The notes under the pieces: model-generated
Database searches by the model: none
The model's input: the letters and a program-made list of their open reading frames with translations, nothing else
Told to the model about the DNA's origin: nothing
Part shown: positions 52,701-61,349 of the stretch, piece by piece
How positions within the stretch are numbered: the stretch's first letter is position 1
Layout: every line of letters begins with the position of its first letter
Program-made: the position numbers and the translations under genes
Assembly (NCBI GenBank): GCA_964404985.1
Contig: CAYOMD010000007.1
Location: forward strand, 1-64,000
DNA length: 64,000 nt
Reading direction: 5' to 3'
Source: Hankyongella sp964404985
GTDB taxonomy: Bacteria > Pseudomonadota > Alphaproteobacteria > Sphingomonadales > Sphingomonadaceae

Positions 52701-54299
52701 ATGCACTCAGTCTATGATCAGCTTCTGGCGACTTTGTATCTGCTCTGGCGCAAGCGTCTTTATGGCCTTGCTGCCATGTGGGTCGTCTGTCTGATCGGCT
52801 GGGGCGTCGTGGCGGCGATCCCCGACACCTATGAAGCCCGGGCGCGGATTTTCGTTGACACCAATACCGTGCTGCCCCGAATTCTCGGCACCGATGACGT
52901 GAACCCGATGCGCCAGGTCGATATCGTGCGCCGAACCCTGGTCTCGCGCCCGAACCTGGAAAAAGTGATCCGCCGGACCGACCTTGATCTCACGGTCGGG
53001 GATGACCCCTCGGAGATGGAACGTCTGTTCACAAAACTCACCGAGAACATCACCCTGCAAAGCCAGGGCGACGATCTGTTCACTCTCACATTCCGGTCCG
53101 GTGACCCGAAGCTGACCAAGGCGGAAAACGCCAATCTCGCCAAGCGGGTGGTGCAGAACCTCATCAATATCTTCGTCGAAGACAATTTGAGCGGCCAGCG
53201 CGACATATACAACGAGACGCGCCGGTTCCTGGAAGAACAGATCGACGAGTATGAGAAGCAGCTCGAGGCAGCGGAGCGTCGCCGCGCCGACTTCGAGACC
53301 AAGAACCTCGGCCGCCTGCCCGAGTCTGCAAACTTCCTGCAGCAACTCCAGACCCTGCGCCGCGAACTCGATACTGTCGATGGTGGGTTGGCACAGGCGA
53401 CCAGCGCGCGACGGGCACTGGCGGCACAGCTTGCCAGCGTGCCTGCCAACATTTCCGCCGGCTACTACTCTCCGGTGGTCAACAACGGTGCATCCATCGA
53501 TCCGCTCTCCAAGGAAGGACAGATCCGGTCTCTGGAGCAACAGGTCTCTGATGCACTGGCGCGTGGCTACACCGAACAGCACCCGGATGTGCTCAGTTCG
53601 CGCCGTCAGATCGAGAATCTGAAATCGCAGGAAGTCGCAGAGCGCAAGGCAGCTGCCGCGCAGCCGAAATCGGCCAAGCAGGAGATCGCAGGGCCCACCC
53701 AAGCCAACCCGGTCTATGTAGACCTGCGCAGCCGCCTGTTTGACAAAGATGCAGAAATCGCTGCGCTGACCTCGCGCCGCGCCGCGATCAGCCGCGAGAT
53801 CGAAGAGCAGCAGTCCAAGGCGGAAACCTCGCCGGAGCTGCAGGCCGAGCGGTCCAAGCTGAACCGCGACTATGAGGTCATTCAGCGCAAGTATCAGGAG
53901 CTTCTGGGATCACGCGAACAGACGCTGGTCGCCCAGAAGGTTGAGACCACCACCGACAAGGTGCAGTTCCGTATCGTCGACCCGCCTGAAGTGCCGCTGA
54001 AGCCGGTCGCTCCGGACCGTCCGTTGCTGCTCTCCGGCGTCACGCTGGCTGGCCTTCTGCTCGGTATCGGCATCGCCGCCGCCATGAGCCATGTGCACAC
54101 CACGTTCATAACGGTCGGCAACCTGAAGAGCCTCACCAGCCTGCCGGTGCTGGGTGGTGTGTCCGCCATTCTCAACGACCAGCAGCGTGCCCAGGAGCGC
54201 CTGCGGCTGGGGGCCTTTGCCGTTGCCTTTCTCGTGCTGATCAGCGTCTTTGCTGTTCTGCTCACGATCGAGAGCATCCAGGCGTCAAAAGCCATCTAG
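52701..54299 (+). CDS. Exosortase A-associated chain-length determinant protein
   Basis: A 532-residue inner-membrane polysaccharide co-polymerase that sets chain length and links to export. The N-terminal helix is LAAMWVVCLIGWGVVAAIPD, followed by YEARARIFVDTNTVLPRILG, a long coiled coil (about 170-430, ETRRFLEEQIDEYEKQLEAA), then a second membrane helix near LLLSGVTLAGLLLGIGIAAA and a third near the end. It matches the class found with XrtA rather than Wzz. The kinase gene follows after 27 bases. Confidence 0.92.
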   Translation: MHSVYDQLLATLYLLWRKRLYGLAAMWVVCLIGWGVVAAIPDTYEARARIFVDTNTVLPRILGTDDVNPMRQVDIVRRTLVSRPNLEKVIRRTDLDLTVGDDPSEMERLFTKLTENITLQSQGDDLFTLTFRSGDPKLTKAENANLAKRVVQNLINIFVEDNLSGQRDIYNETRRFLEEQIDEYEKQLEAAERRRADFETKNLGRLPESANFLQQLQTLRRELDTVDGGLAQATSARRALAAQLASVPANISAGYYSPVVNNGASIDPLSKEGQIRSLEQQVSDALARGYTEQHPDVLSSRRQIENLKSQEVAERKAAAAQPKSAKQEIAGPTQANPVYVDLRSRLFDKDAEIAALTSRRAAISREIEEQQSKAETSPELQAERSKLNRDYEVIQRKYQELLGSREQTLVAQKVETTTDKVQFRIVDPPEVPLKPVAPDRPLLLSGVTLAGLLLGIGIAAAMSHVHTTFITVGNLKSLTSLPVLGGVSAILNDQQRAQERLRLGAFAVAFLVLISVFAVLLTIESIQASKAI

Positions 54300-54326
54300 C
54301 GTCGCCACCCGACCAAGGAAGCAACC

Positions 54327-55241
54327 ATGAGTGACGACAGCACACAGCCCGGCGATGACGAGAACATCTCGCTGCTTGAGCGCGCCGCCCGCAAGCTGAG
54401 CGCCAACCAGAACAAGCCGAGCACACGCGACTCCCTGCGCACCAAAGTGACTCGCAGCGACTCCCCAGACATGACGGCACGGGCCACAAGCGTCGCCAGC
54501 ACCAAGCTCAGCCGCCGCGGCGAGGTGGATTTGATTTCTCTGCGTGAGACCGGGTTTGTGGTACCGGATTCGCCAGCAACCCAGACCGCCGAGGAGTTCC
54601 GCATCGTCAAGCGGCAGTTGCTGCTGAACGCTTTTGCCCGCGGCGAAAACGCGATCAAGAACGGCAACCTCATCCTGGTCTGCTCGGCACAGCCGAACGA
54701 GGGCAAGACGTTCTGCGCCATCAACCTGGCCCTGTCGATCGCCTCCGAACGTGACCTGACTGTCATGCTGGTCGACGCGGACTTCGCCAAACCGGAAATC
54801 CTCTCGACCCTGGGTCTTGAGGGCGGCAAAGGCCTGGTGGACGTGATTGTCGATCCGTCGCTCGACCTCTCCGATTGTCTGATCCGCACCAACATTGAGA
54901 ACCTGGCTGTGCTGCCGGCCGGGCGCCAACACCACCTGACCACCGAACTTCTGGCCTCTGAGCGCATGGGTGCCATGATCGAGGAAATCGCCAAGCGTTA
55001 CCGCGACCGGGTGGTCATTTTCGACTCGCCCCCGGCACTGGCGTCCTCCGCCGCCTCGGTGCTGGCGCTGCATGTCGGCCAGGTGTTGTTCGTGGTCGAG
55101 GCCGAGAGCACACGCGAGCCGCAGCTGCGCGAAGGCCTGGCCATGATCTCCGGGTGCAAGAACGTCAGCCTGCTGCTGAACAAGACACGCTTCTCGACAG
55201 CCGGTCGCCGCTTCGGCACCTACTACGGCTATGGCACATAA
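54327..55241 (+). CDS. Exosortase A-associated tyrosine autokinase
   Basis: A 304-residue BY-kinase that couples with the chain-length protein and phosphorylates itself on C-terminal tyrosines. The Walker A is CSAQPNEGKTFCAINLA, where an Asn stands in the usual Gly-rich loop; Walker A' is VMLVDADFAKPEIL, and the B motif VVIFDSPPALASS. The tail YYGYGT holds three tyrosines. The last bases overlap the next gene region. Confidence 0.9.
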   Translation: MSDDSTQPGDDENISLLERAARKLSANQNKPSTRDSLRTKVTRSDSPDMTARATSVASTKLSRRGEVDLISLRETGFVVPDSPATQTAEEFRIVKRQLLLNAFARGENAIKNGNLILVCSAQPNEGKTFCAINLALSIASERDLTVMLVDADFAKPEILSTLGLEGGKGLVDVIVDPSLDLSDCLIRTNIENLAVLPAGRQHHLTTELLASERMGAMIEEIAKRYRDRVVIFDSPPALASSAASVLALHVGQVLFVVEAESTREPQLREGLAMISGCKNVSLLLNKTRFSTAGRRFGTYYGYGT

Positions 55242-55269
55242 TCGACCGATGACGGGGGGACATGGCCAT

Positions 55270-56913
55270 ATGAGACACAGGATCGGCACACAAGCCGCCG
55301 CCCTTGCCCTAGCGTCAGGCCTTGGCTGCACAGCCGCACAGGCCAAGGTCGAGTTCCACCCGCAGTTAGAGGTGCGGCAAAGCTGGTCCGAAGGTGTCAG
55401 CTCGGAAAACGGCTTCATCACCACCATTTCGCCCGGCGCGGATATCAGCTTTGATTCGCGGCGTGTCTCCGGTGGCATTACCTACAACTACGAGCGGCGT
55501 ATCGGGATCGAGACCCGCGTAATCGACAGGGACCGTCACAATCTGGTTGCCCGGGTCAATGCAAACATCATCGATGACTTCCTGAGCCTCGATACCGGGG
55601 CAGTCGCAACCCGGCTTGTCCGGGACCTGCGCGGTCCGCTGTCGCTGAACCCGGAGCAGGACGGCCAGAATCTCTCGGATGTCTTTAACGTTTTCGTCCG
55701 GCCTACAGTCACGCGCCCACTGGGGAATCTGGCTAGAGTTACTGCGAGTTACGAGTTTGCCTACACGGATATCAACGATATCGCTGATCCGTTCGCAGCC
55801 GGCGGCACGGGCTTCGATGGCGATTTGTCCCTAGGGTCTGTGGCCGACAGCACGCAGCATAACGTGAATGTCTCGATCGCCAGCTTGCCGAACAGCGGGC
55901 AACTGACCTGGTCGCTGAGTGGCCGCTACGGTCGCGAGAACATTGAGGTGCTCAGCGAGCAAACAGAGGTCTATTCCGGCACGCTCGACCTTGAGTATGC
56001 GCTGACCCGAAAGATCAGTCTGCTAGGCTCTGCCGGTTGGGAAAGCACCTTTGACGACCGTGATACGCCGTTGACCGACCAGCTTGGTCAACCCGTCTTC
56101 GATGATAACGGCGACTTCATCGTCGACTCGACTGCACCGCGCACGGTGGTGTTTGATCAGGAAGGCGTGATCTGGGATGTCGGCGTCCGTATCAACCCGA
56201 ACCAGCGCACCAACCTGGTGGTAAGAGGCGGGGAGCGGTATGGCGATCTCATCTGGTCTGTGGCTCTCAACTATCAACCACGCCCCGGATTGACCCTCGT
56301 CGGCAGTTATAACCAGTCGGTCGATACCTTCGGGCGCCTGCTGACCCAGAACGTCAACGGCGTTCCGGAAACCTTTATTGTCAACCGGAACCGGGTCTCG
56401 GGTTTGTTTCTCGGTGGTATCTTCCCGGTGCAGGGCCTGATCAACGGCTTCCCGTCGTCCAACTTTTCTGCGGTCAACAATTCGGTCTTCCGGGTGCGCT
56501 CGGGGTCGCTCGGGGTTACCTACGACCGCCGCAAGTTCCAGAGCAACCTGTCGTTGTTCTTCCAGACACGCGATCTTCTCTCCTTTGTTCCGCTGCCCGG
56601 CGTTCCGGATGAACTGGAGCCGACCAATATCGGCGACCGCGACCGCTCGGTCGGTGCTTTTCTGACCAACAGTTTCAAACTCAGCCGCAAGAGCAACGTA
56701 AGCCTGGATCTGTTCTACTCGGCGCTGACCTTCCAGTTGTCCGAAGGCCGCAACGATAATTTCTATGGCGGCAGTGTCAGCTATACCTACACGCTGGGTC
56801 GCCACATTAATCTGTTCAGCCGGGTATACGGGTCGCAACGCACCAGCAACTTTGATACCGGATTCGATAACAACGACTTCTCGGTCTCGGCCGGGGTCAC
56901 GGCGCGCTTTTAG
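55270..56913 (+). CDS. PEP-CTERM system-associated outer-membrane beta-barrel protein (TIGR03016 type)
   Basis: A 547-residue exported barrel protein with a signal peptide (RIGTQAAALALASGLGCTAA, cleavage near AQA). The body alternates short beta strands with aromatic ends: ISFDSRRVSGGITYNYERRI, RVTASYEFAYTDIND and a final FSVSAGVTARF typical of a barrel C-terminus. It belongs to the outer-membrane family found with exosortase A loci; the role in secretion is not established. The ATG at 55270 follows a purine-rich GGGGGGA site. An upstream ATG overlapping the kinase stop is possible. Confidence 0.88.
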   Translation: MRHRIGTQAAALALASGLGCTAAQAKVEFHPQLEVRQSWSEGVSSENGFITTISPGADISFDSRRVSGGITYNYERRIGIETRVIDRDRHNLVARVNANIIDDFLSLDTGAVATRLVRDLRGPLSLNPEQDGQNLSDVFNVFVRPTVTRPLGNLARVTASYEFAYTDINDIADPFAAGGTGFDGDLSLGSVADSTQHNVNVSIASLPNSGQLTWSLSGRYGRENIEVLSEQTEVYSGTLDLEYALTRKISLLGSAGWESTFDDRDTPLTDQLGQPVFDDNGDFIVDSTAPRTVVFDQEGVIWDVGVRINPNQRTNLVVRGGERYGDLIWSVALNYQPRPGLTLVGSYNQSVDTFGRLLTQNVNGVPETFIVNRNRVSGLFLGGIFPVQGLINGFPSSNFSAVNNSVFRVRSGSLGVTYDRRKFQSNLSLFFQTRDLLSFVPLPGVPDELEPTNIGDRDRSVGAFLTNSFKLSRKSNVSLDLFYSALTFQLSEGRNDNFYGGSVSYTYTLGRHINLFSRVYGSQRTSNFDTGFDNNDFSVSAGVTARF

Positions 56914-57053
56914 GCGCACGGGCCAATCCGGAAGTGAAATATCAACCGTCTGAGAGACATAGTGCGCCTGGCCGCCAGATGGGAGCGCGCTGGCAACAAC
57001 GAAGCGGATAGAGTAAACGCCTGTCCGCGCCTTGATGAACGCAAGAGCCTTTC

Positions 57054-57080
57054 CGTTTCAGATTGATTCAATCCGAAACG
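57054..57080. repeat. GATTGATTCAATC palindrome
   Basis: CGTTTCAGATTGATTCAATC with CGAAACG forms a near-perfect 27-bp palindrome in the 195-base gap before the ATPase gene. The inner core is related to the hairpin at 16834-16864 and to TGATTCAATCAG in the 33898 repeat. Confidence 0.55.
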
Positions 57081-57108
57081 ATCAAGGTCCAGGACGGCGA
57101 GACGGACA

Positions 57109-58212
57109 ATGTATACCGAATTCTATAACCTGACCGGACGCCCCTTTCAGCTCACGCCGGACCCGCGTTTCTATTACGACACGCGCACGCACCGCAAAGC
57201 CATGGCGTACCTGACCTATGGCCTGAACCAGGGCGAAGGCTTCATCATCATTACGGGTGACGTCGGGGCTGGCAAGACCACGCTGGTCGGCCATTTGTTC
57301 GATGCCATTGAAGGCAGCGAGTATGTGCTGGCCAGCGTCGTGACCACGCAACTGGACGCCGACAGCACCCTGCGCATGGTCGCGACTGCTTTCGGCCTAA
57401 AGGTCGAGGACTGCGACAAGGCGGAAATCCTGCGCCGGATCGAGCAGTTCCTGCGCGCCCATCACGCTGCCGGGCGGCGGGTGCTGCTGACCATCGACGA
57501 GGCGCAGAACCTTCCCGTCTCGGCCCTGGAAGAGCTGCGCATGCTCTCCAACTTTCAGGATGGCAACAAGGCGCTGCTGCAGACCTTCCTGCTCGGCCAA
57601 CCGGAGTTCCGCGACAAGCTCGCGCTCTCGCCCGAGCTGGAGCAATTGCGCCAACGGGTGATCGCCACCCACCACCTGGAGCCGATGCAGGAGGAGGAAC
57701 TCCCGGAATATGTGCTGCACCGGCTCACGCTGTGCGGGTGGCAGAACGATCCGATGTTCACAGATGACGCTTTCAAGCTGATGTTCGACTATTCCGGCGG
57801 CGTGCCGCGGCGACTGAACAATCTGTGCTCGCGTATCCTGCTGTTCGGCGCGCTGGAGGAAACGCATGTCATCGATGCCAGCCTGGTACGCCAGGTGATT
57901 GATGACCTGCGACAGGACAATACGCCGACGACCGGGCCAAAGCACACGCTGGATGCCGACAGTGCCTATTCCAGTATCGGCCCGATGAATGGCCGTATCC
58001 CGCCCAAGATGAACCGGGACCGCATGCTCAACGAGCCCGGCCTGACCGACCCGGATGTTCTCCGTCGGCTCGACATCCTGGAACGCTATGCCCGGTCGCA
58101 CGACCGCTCGATCCGCCAGATCATGCGCATCCTCAGCGAATGGGCTGACGAGGCGGCCGACGAGGTGGACGACGCGGCACCTGAGGAACCGACAGAAAGC
58201 CCGCAACCGTGA
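57109..58212 (+). CDS. Exosortase A-associated ExeA-like ATPase
   Basis: A 367-residue AAA+ ATPase of the GspA/ExeA type. The N-terminus MYTEFYNLTGRPFQLTPDPR is typical. Walker A is GDVGAGKTT (about 50-58), Walker B VLLTIDEAQNL, and sensor 1 is followed by LGQPEFRDKL. The C-terminal 70 residues lack the peptidoglycan-binding domain of ExeA. It is thought to power or organise export at the inner membrane. Its stop overlaps the deacetylase start (GTGA). Confidence 0.93.
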   Translation: MYTEFYNLTGRPFQLTPDPRFYYDTRTHRKAMAYLTYGLNQGEGFIIITGDVGAGKTTLVGHLFDAIEGSEYVLASVVTTQLDADSTLRMVATAFGLKVEDCDKAEILRRIEQFLRAHHAAGRRVLLTIDEAQNLPVSALEELRMLSNFQDGNKALLQTFLLGQPEFRDKLALSPELEQLRQRVIATHHLEPMQEEELPEYVLHRLTLCGWQNDPMFTDDAFKLMFDYSGGVPRRLNNLCSRILLFGALEETHVIDASLVRQVIDDLRQDNTPTTGPKHTLDADSAYSSIGPMNGRIPPKMNRDRMLNEPGLTDPDVLRRLDILERYARSHDRSIRQIMRILSEWADEAADEVDDAAPEEPTESPQP

Positions 58213-59060
58213 CCCGCGCTATTGTCAACGCACTGTCCGTCGATGTGGAGGAATATTTCCAGGTCGGCGCGTTCGAGACCTGCATCACGCGCGATAGCTG
58301 GGCGCGCTGGCCGAGCCGGGTCGCAGAAAACACGGGAATGGTGCTGGACCTGTTCGCACGCAAGGGCGTCAAGGCGACCTTCTTCACGCTGGGCTGGGTT
58401 GCCGAACGGCACCCGGACCTGATCCGGCGCATCGTAGCAGAGGGTCACGAGTTGGCATCCCATGGCTATGCTCATGACCGGGTGCACACCTTCACGCCAG
58501 AGCAGTTCCGCGCCGACCTCGACCGTTCCAGGAAGATTCTTGAGGATACCGGTGGTGTTGCGGTCATCGGCTACCGCGCGCCCAGTTTCTCAATCGGCAA
58601 GGCCAATCGCTGGGCGCTCGATGTGCTGGCGGACAGCGGCTATCGCTACTCCTCCTCGGTCGCGCCGCTGGCGCACGACCATTACGGCTGGCCGGAGGCT
58701 CCGCGCACCCTGCACACACCGGTCGAAGGCTCGCCGATGATCGAGTTTCCGGTCACTACCGTCGATCTTGCCGGCAAGCGCCTGGCCTGCGGCGGTGGTT
58801 TTTTCCGGCTGTTTCCCTATGCCCTGTCGCGCTGGGCGATCCGCAAGGTCAACGAGACCGAGCGCCAGCCGGCGGTTCTGTATTTCCACCCGTGGGAGGT
58901 TGATCCGGCACAGCCCCGGGTGCCGGGTGCGCCCTGGAAATCGCGCCTGCGCCATTACACCAACCTGGACGCCATGAGCGGCAAACTGGGGCAAGCGCTC
59001 GACGATTTCGCCTGGGACCGCATGGACCGCGTACTTGGTTTATCGCATGTCGCTGGCTGA
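58209..59060 (+). CDS. XrtA-system polysaccharide deacetylase (NodB type)
   Basis: A 283-residue deacetylase with an extra DUF3473 C-terminus. NodB blocks are ALSVDVEEYFQVGAFET (metal Asp/Glu), ATFFTLGWVAERHPDLIRRI, GHELASHGYAHDRVHTF (the two metal His) and YRAPSFSIGKANRWALDVL. YFHPWEVDPAQPRVP near the end is typical of the exosortase-associated branch. It would remove acetyl groups from the exopolysaccharide. The GTG start overlaps the ATPase stop, and the C-terminus overlaps the FemAB start. Confidence 0.93.
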   Translation: MTRAIVNALSVDVEEYFQVGAFETCITRDSWARWPSRVAENTGMVLDLFARKGVKATFFTLGWVAERHPDLIRRIVAEGHELASHGYAHDRVHTFTPEQFRADLDRSRKILEDTGGVAVIGYRAPSFSIGKANRWALDVLADSGYRYSSSVAPLAHDHYGWPEAPRTLHTPVEGSPMIEFPVTTVDLAGKRLACGGGFFRLFPYALSRWAIRKVNETERQPAVLYFHPWEVDPAQPRVPGAPWKSRLRHYTNLDAMSGKLGQALDDFAWDRMDRVLGLSHVAG

Positions 59061-60105
59061 TCCGGCGCGCCTGCGCGTCCGCCACCTCGACCTTGACGAT
59101 CCAGCGGGCTGCGCGCGCTGGGACGCAGCGGTGCGTGCACACCCGGATGCGACCGTCTTTCACCTGACCGCCTGGTCGCGCGCTGTCGCGCAGGCTTACG
59201 GCCACCGGGTCTGGATGCTCTACGTCGAGCGGGACGGCGTGATCGACGGCCTGCTGCCGCTCACGCTCATCAATTCGCTGCTGTTCGGCAAGCGGCTTAT
59301 CTCGACCGCGTTTGCGGTCTATGGCGGCCCGCTGGCTTACAGCCCGGAGACTCACGCCGCACTCGACGCGGAGGCAACCGGCATCCAGGCCTCATGCGGG
59401 GCCGAAGCACTCGAATATCGCAACCGTCAGCGCCTGCGCCCGGACTGGCCAGCCAAGACCGACATCTACGCGACCTTTCGCAAACCCGTCGACCCAGACC
59501 CCGAGGTCAACATGCTCTCGCTGCCCCGCAAGCGGCGCGCCATGGTGCGCAAGGGCCAGGCTGCCGAGTTGCAGGCTGAAGAGGTCGCACACGTCGACCG
59601 GGTCTGGCTGTCCTACGCGGAGTCTGTGCGCAACCTTGGCACCCCGGTGTTCCCGAGGCGCTGGTTTGCGGCCCTCAAGCAGCAGTTCGGGGATGATTGT
59701 GTGCTGCAACTGGTCACGAAGGATGGCGTTGTCCATGCGGGTGGGCTGTCGCTGATCTTCCGGGAAGAATTGCACTTCTTCTACTTCGGCGGCACCCGCG
59801 AAGGCCGCGAGTGGGCAGTGAACGATTTTCTGTTCTGGTCCGTGATGGAGGCAACGCGCACGCGCGGGCTGCGGCTGTTCGACATGGGGCGCAGCAAGGT
59901 CGGCACCGGGGCCTACGACTTCAAGGTGAACTGGGGCATCGAGCCTGAGCCCTTGGCCTATGAATTTCATCTCGCCCCCGGCGCGCATATGCCGGACATG
60001 AACCCGAATTCGCCGAAGTATCAGCGCTTCGTGCAAATGTGGTCCCGCCTGCCGCTGGAGATTGCGAACCTTGCCGGGCCGCTGCTGGCGCGGAGTCTGG
60101 GCTGA
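59047..60105 (+). CDS. FemAB-like protein of the XrtA/PEP-CTERM system
   Basis: A 352-residue GNAT-fold FemAB-type protein. The first GNAT half shows DATVFHLTAWSRAVAQAYGH and GLLPLTLINSLLFGKRLIST; the second half has MVRKGQAAELQAEE, GVVHAGGLSLIFREELHFFY and TRGLRLFDMGRSKVGTGAYD with FKVNWGIEPEPL. It likely adds an amino acid or acyl group to the polysaccharide or its precursor. It overlaps the deacetylase by 14 bases. ATG at 59047 is used; an upstream ATG is possible. Confidence 0.92.
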   Translation: MSLADPARLRVRHLDLDDPAGCARWDAAVRAHPDATVFHLTAWSRAVAQAYGHRVWMLYVERDGVIDGLLPLTLINSLLFGKRLISTAFAVYGGPLAYSPETHAALDAEATGIQASCGAEALEYRNRQRLRPDWPAKTDIYATFRKPVDPDPEVNMLSLPRKRRAMVRKGQAAELQAEEVAHVDRVWLSYAESVRNLGTPVFPRRWFAALKQQFGDDCVLQLVTKDGVVHAGGLSLIFREELHFFYFGGTREGREWAVNDFLFWSVMEATRTRGLRLFDMGRSKVGTGAYDFKVNWGIEPEPLAYEFHLAPGAHMPDMNPNSPKYQRFVQMWSRLPLEIANLAGPLLARSLG

Positions 60106-61349
60106 TGCACGTTCTGTTCCTTGCGCACCGTATTCCGTTTCCGCCGGACAAGGGCGACAAGATCCGCTCGTTCAACATGCTCTGCCACATCTCGGCGCGC
60201 GCGCAGGTCCATTTGGGCTGCTTTGTCGACGATCCGGACGACTTCGCCCATGCCGATACCCTGATGCAGCGCTGCCAGAGCCTGCGCCTGCTGCCGCTGG
60301 AGCGCAACCGGGCGCTGCGGCGCGGCCTGCCGGCCATTCTGGGCGGCCAATCCATCACCCAGGCCATGTATCACGACCCGCAGATGCAGGACTGGGTCAA
60401 CGAGACGATCCGCGATTATCCGATCGAGGCCATCTTCCTCTACAGTTCGGCGATGGCCCCCTATGCTGCGGATCATGGGTCCGGCAGGCGGGTGGTGATG
60501 GACTTTGTCGACATGGACTCCGACAAGTGGCAGCAGTACGCAAAATCCAAACGCTGGCCGATATCGTTGATTTACAAGCGTGAGGCTGAAAAGCTGTTCG
60601 TGCTCGAGCGGGCAGTCGCGGCGCGTGTCGATCACTCCCTGTTCGTCTCGGAGGCCGAGGCGCTGACCTTCCGGCGTGAAGCCGGGTCGGCAGCGCATGA
60701 TGTCCGCGGCCTCTCGAACGGGGTGGATCACGGCTATTTTGCACCAAGGCTGGTCGCACCGGCCGCGCTGCCTGGCGCACCACGGCTCGTCTTCACCGGC
60801 GCCATGGACTATTGGGCCAATGTCGATGCCGTCACCTGGTTTGTGGATAGCGTGTTTCCCAAGGTTCAGGCCACCCTGCCGGAGGCCAGCTTCACCATCG
60901 TCGGCTCGAAACCCACGCCGGCTGTCGAGGCGTTGGGGAGCAAACCCGGCGTGCGCGTGACCGGTCGTGTTCCGGATGTGCGGCCTTACCTGGAGGCGGC
61001 CGATATTGCCGTTGCCCCCTTGCGGATTGCCCGTGGCATCCAGAACAAGGTGCTGGAGGCGATGGCCATGGCCAAACCGGTGGTCTGCACCCCGCAGGCC
61101 TTTGAGGGGATCGACGCCACACCGGGCGAGGACCTTGTGATTGCCGAAAGCCCGGAACGCATGGCCGAGGCCATCCACGCGTTGATGCTGGACACCCCAC
61201 TTCGCGCAGCGATAGGGGCATCAGCGCGCCGCGTGATCCTGGATCGCTATGATTGGGACACCGCGCTCGCTAGCCTTGACCCCATGCTCGGCTTGCCCGA
61301 AACCGATACGACTGCAGTCGTCGCCTGCCCGGAGGAAGCCCACTCATGA
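60105..61349 (+). CDS. XrtA/PEP-CTERM-system glycosyltransferase (TIGR03087 type)
   Basis: A 414-residue GT-B enzyme. MHVLFLAHRIPFPPDKGDKI followed by RSFNMLCHIS is the hallmark of this family. Later blocks are VVMDFVDMDSDKWQQYAKSK, LVFTGAMDYWANVDAVTWFV, ASFTIVGSKPTPAVEALGS, and the donor-site region IAVAPLRIARGIQNKVLEAM. It would build the exosortase-linked polysaccharide. It starts in the FemAB stop (TGATG) and ends in the exosortase start (ATGA), so translation is coupled. Confidence 0.93.
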   Translation: MHVLFLAHRIPFPPDKGDKIRSFNMLCHISARAQVHLGCFVDDPDDFAHADTLMQRCQSLRLLPLERNRALRRGLPAILGGQSITQAMYHDPQMQDWVNETIRDYPIEAIFLYSSAMAPYAADHGSGRRVVMDFVDMDSDKWQQYAKSKRWPISLIYKREAEKLFVLERAVAARVDHSLFVSEAEALTFRREAGSAAHDVRGLSNGVDHGYFAPRLVAPAALPGAPRLVFTGAMDYWANVDAVTWFVDSVFPKVQATLPEASFTIVGSKPTPAVEALGSKPGVRVTGRVPDVRPYLEAADIAVAPLRIARGIQNKVLEAMAMAKPVVCTPQAFEGIDATPGEDLVIAESPERMAEAIHALMLDTPLRAAIGASARRVILDRYDWDTALASLDPMLGLPETDTTAVVACPEEAHS

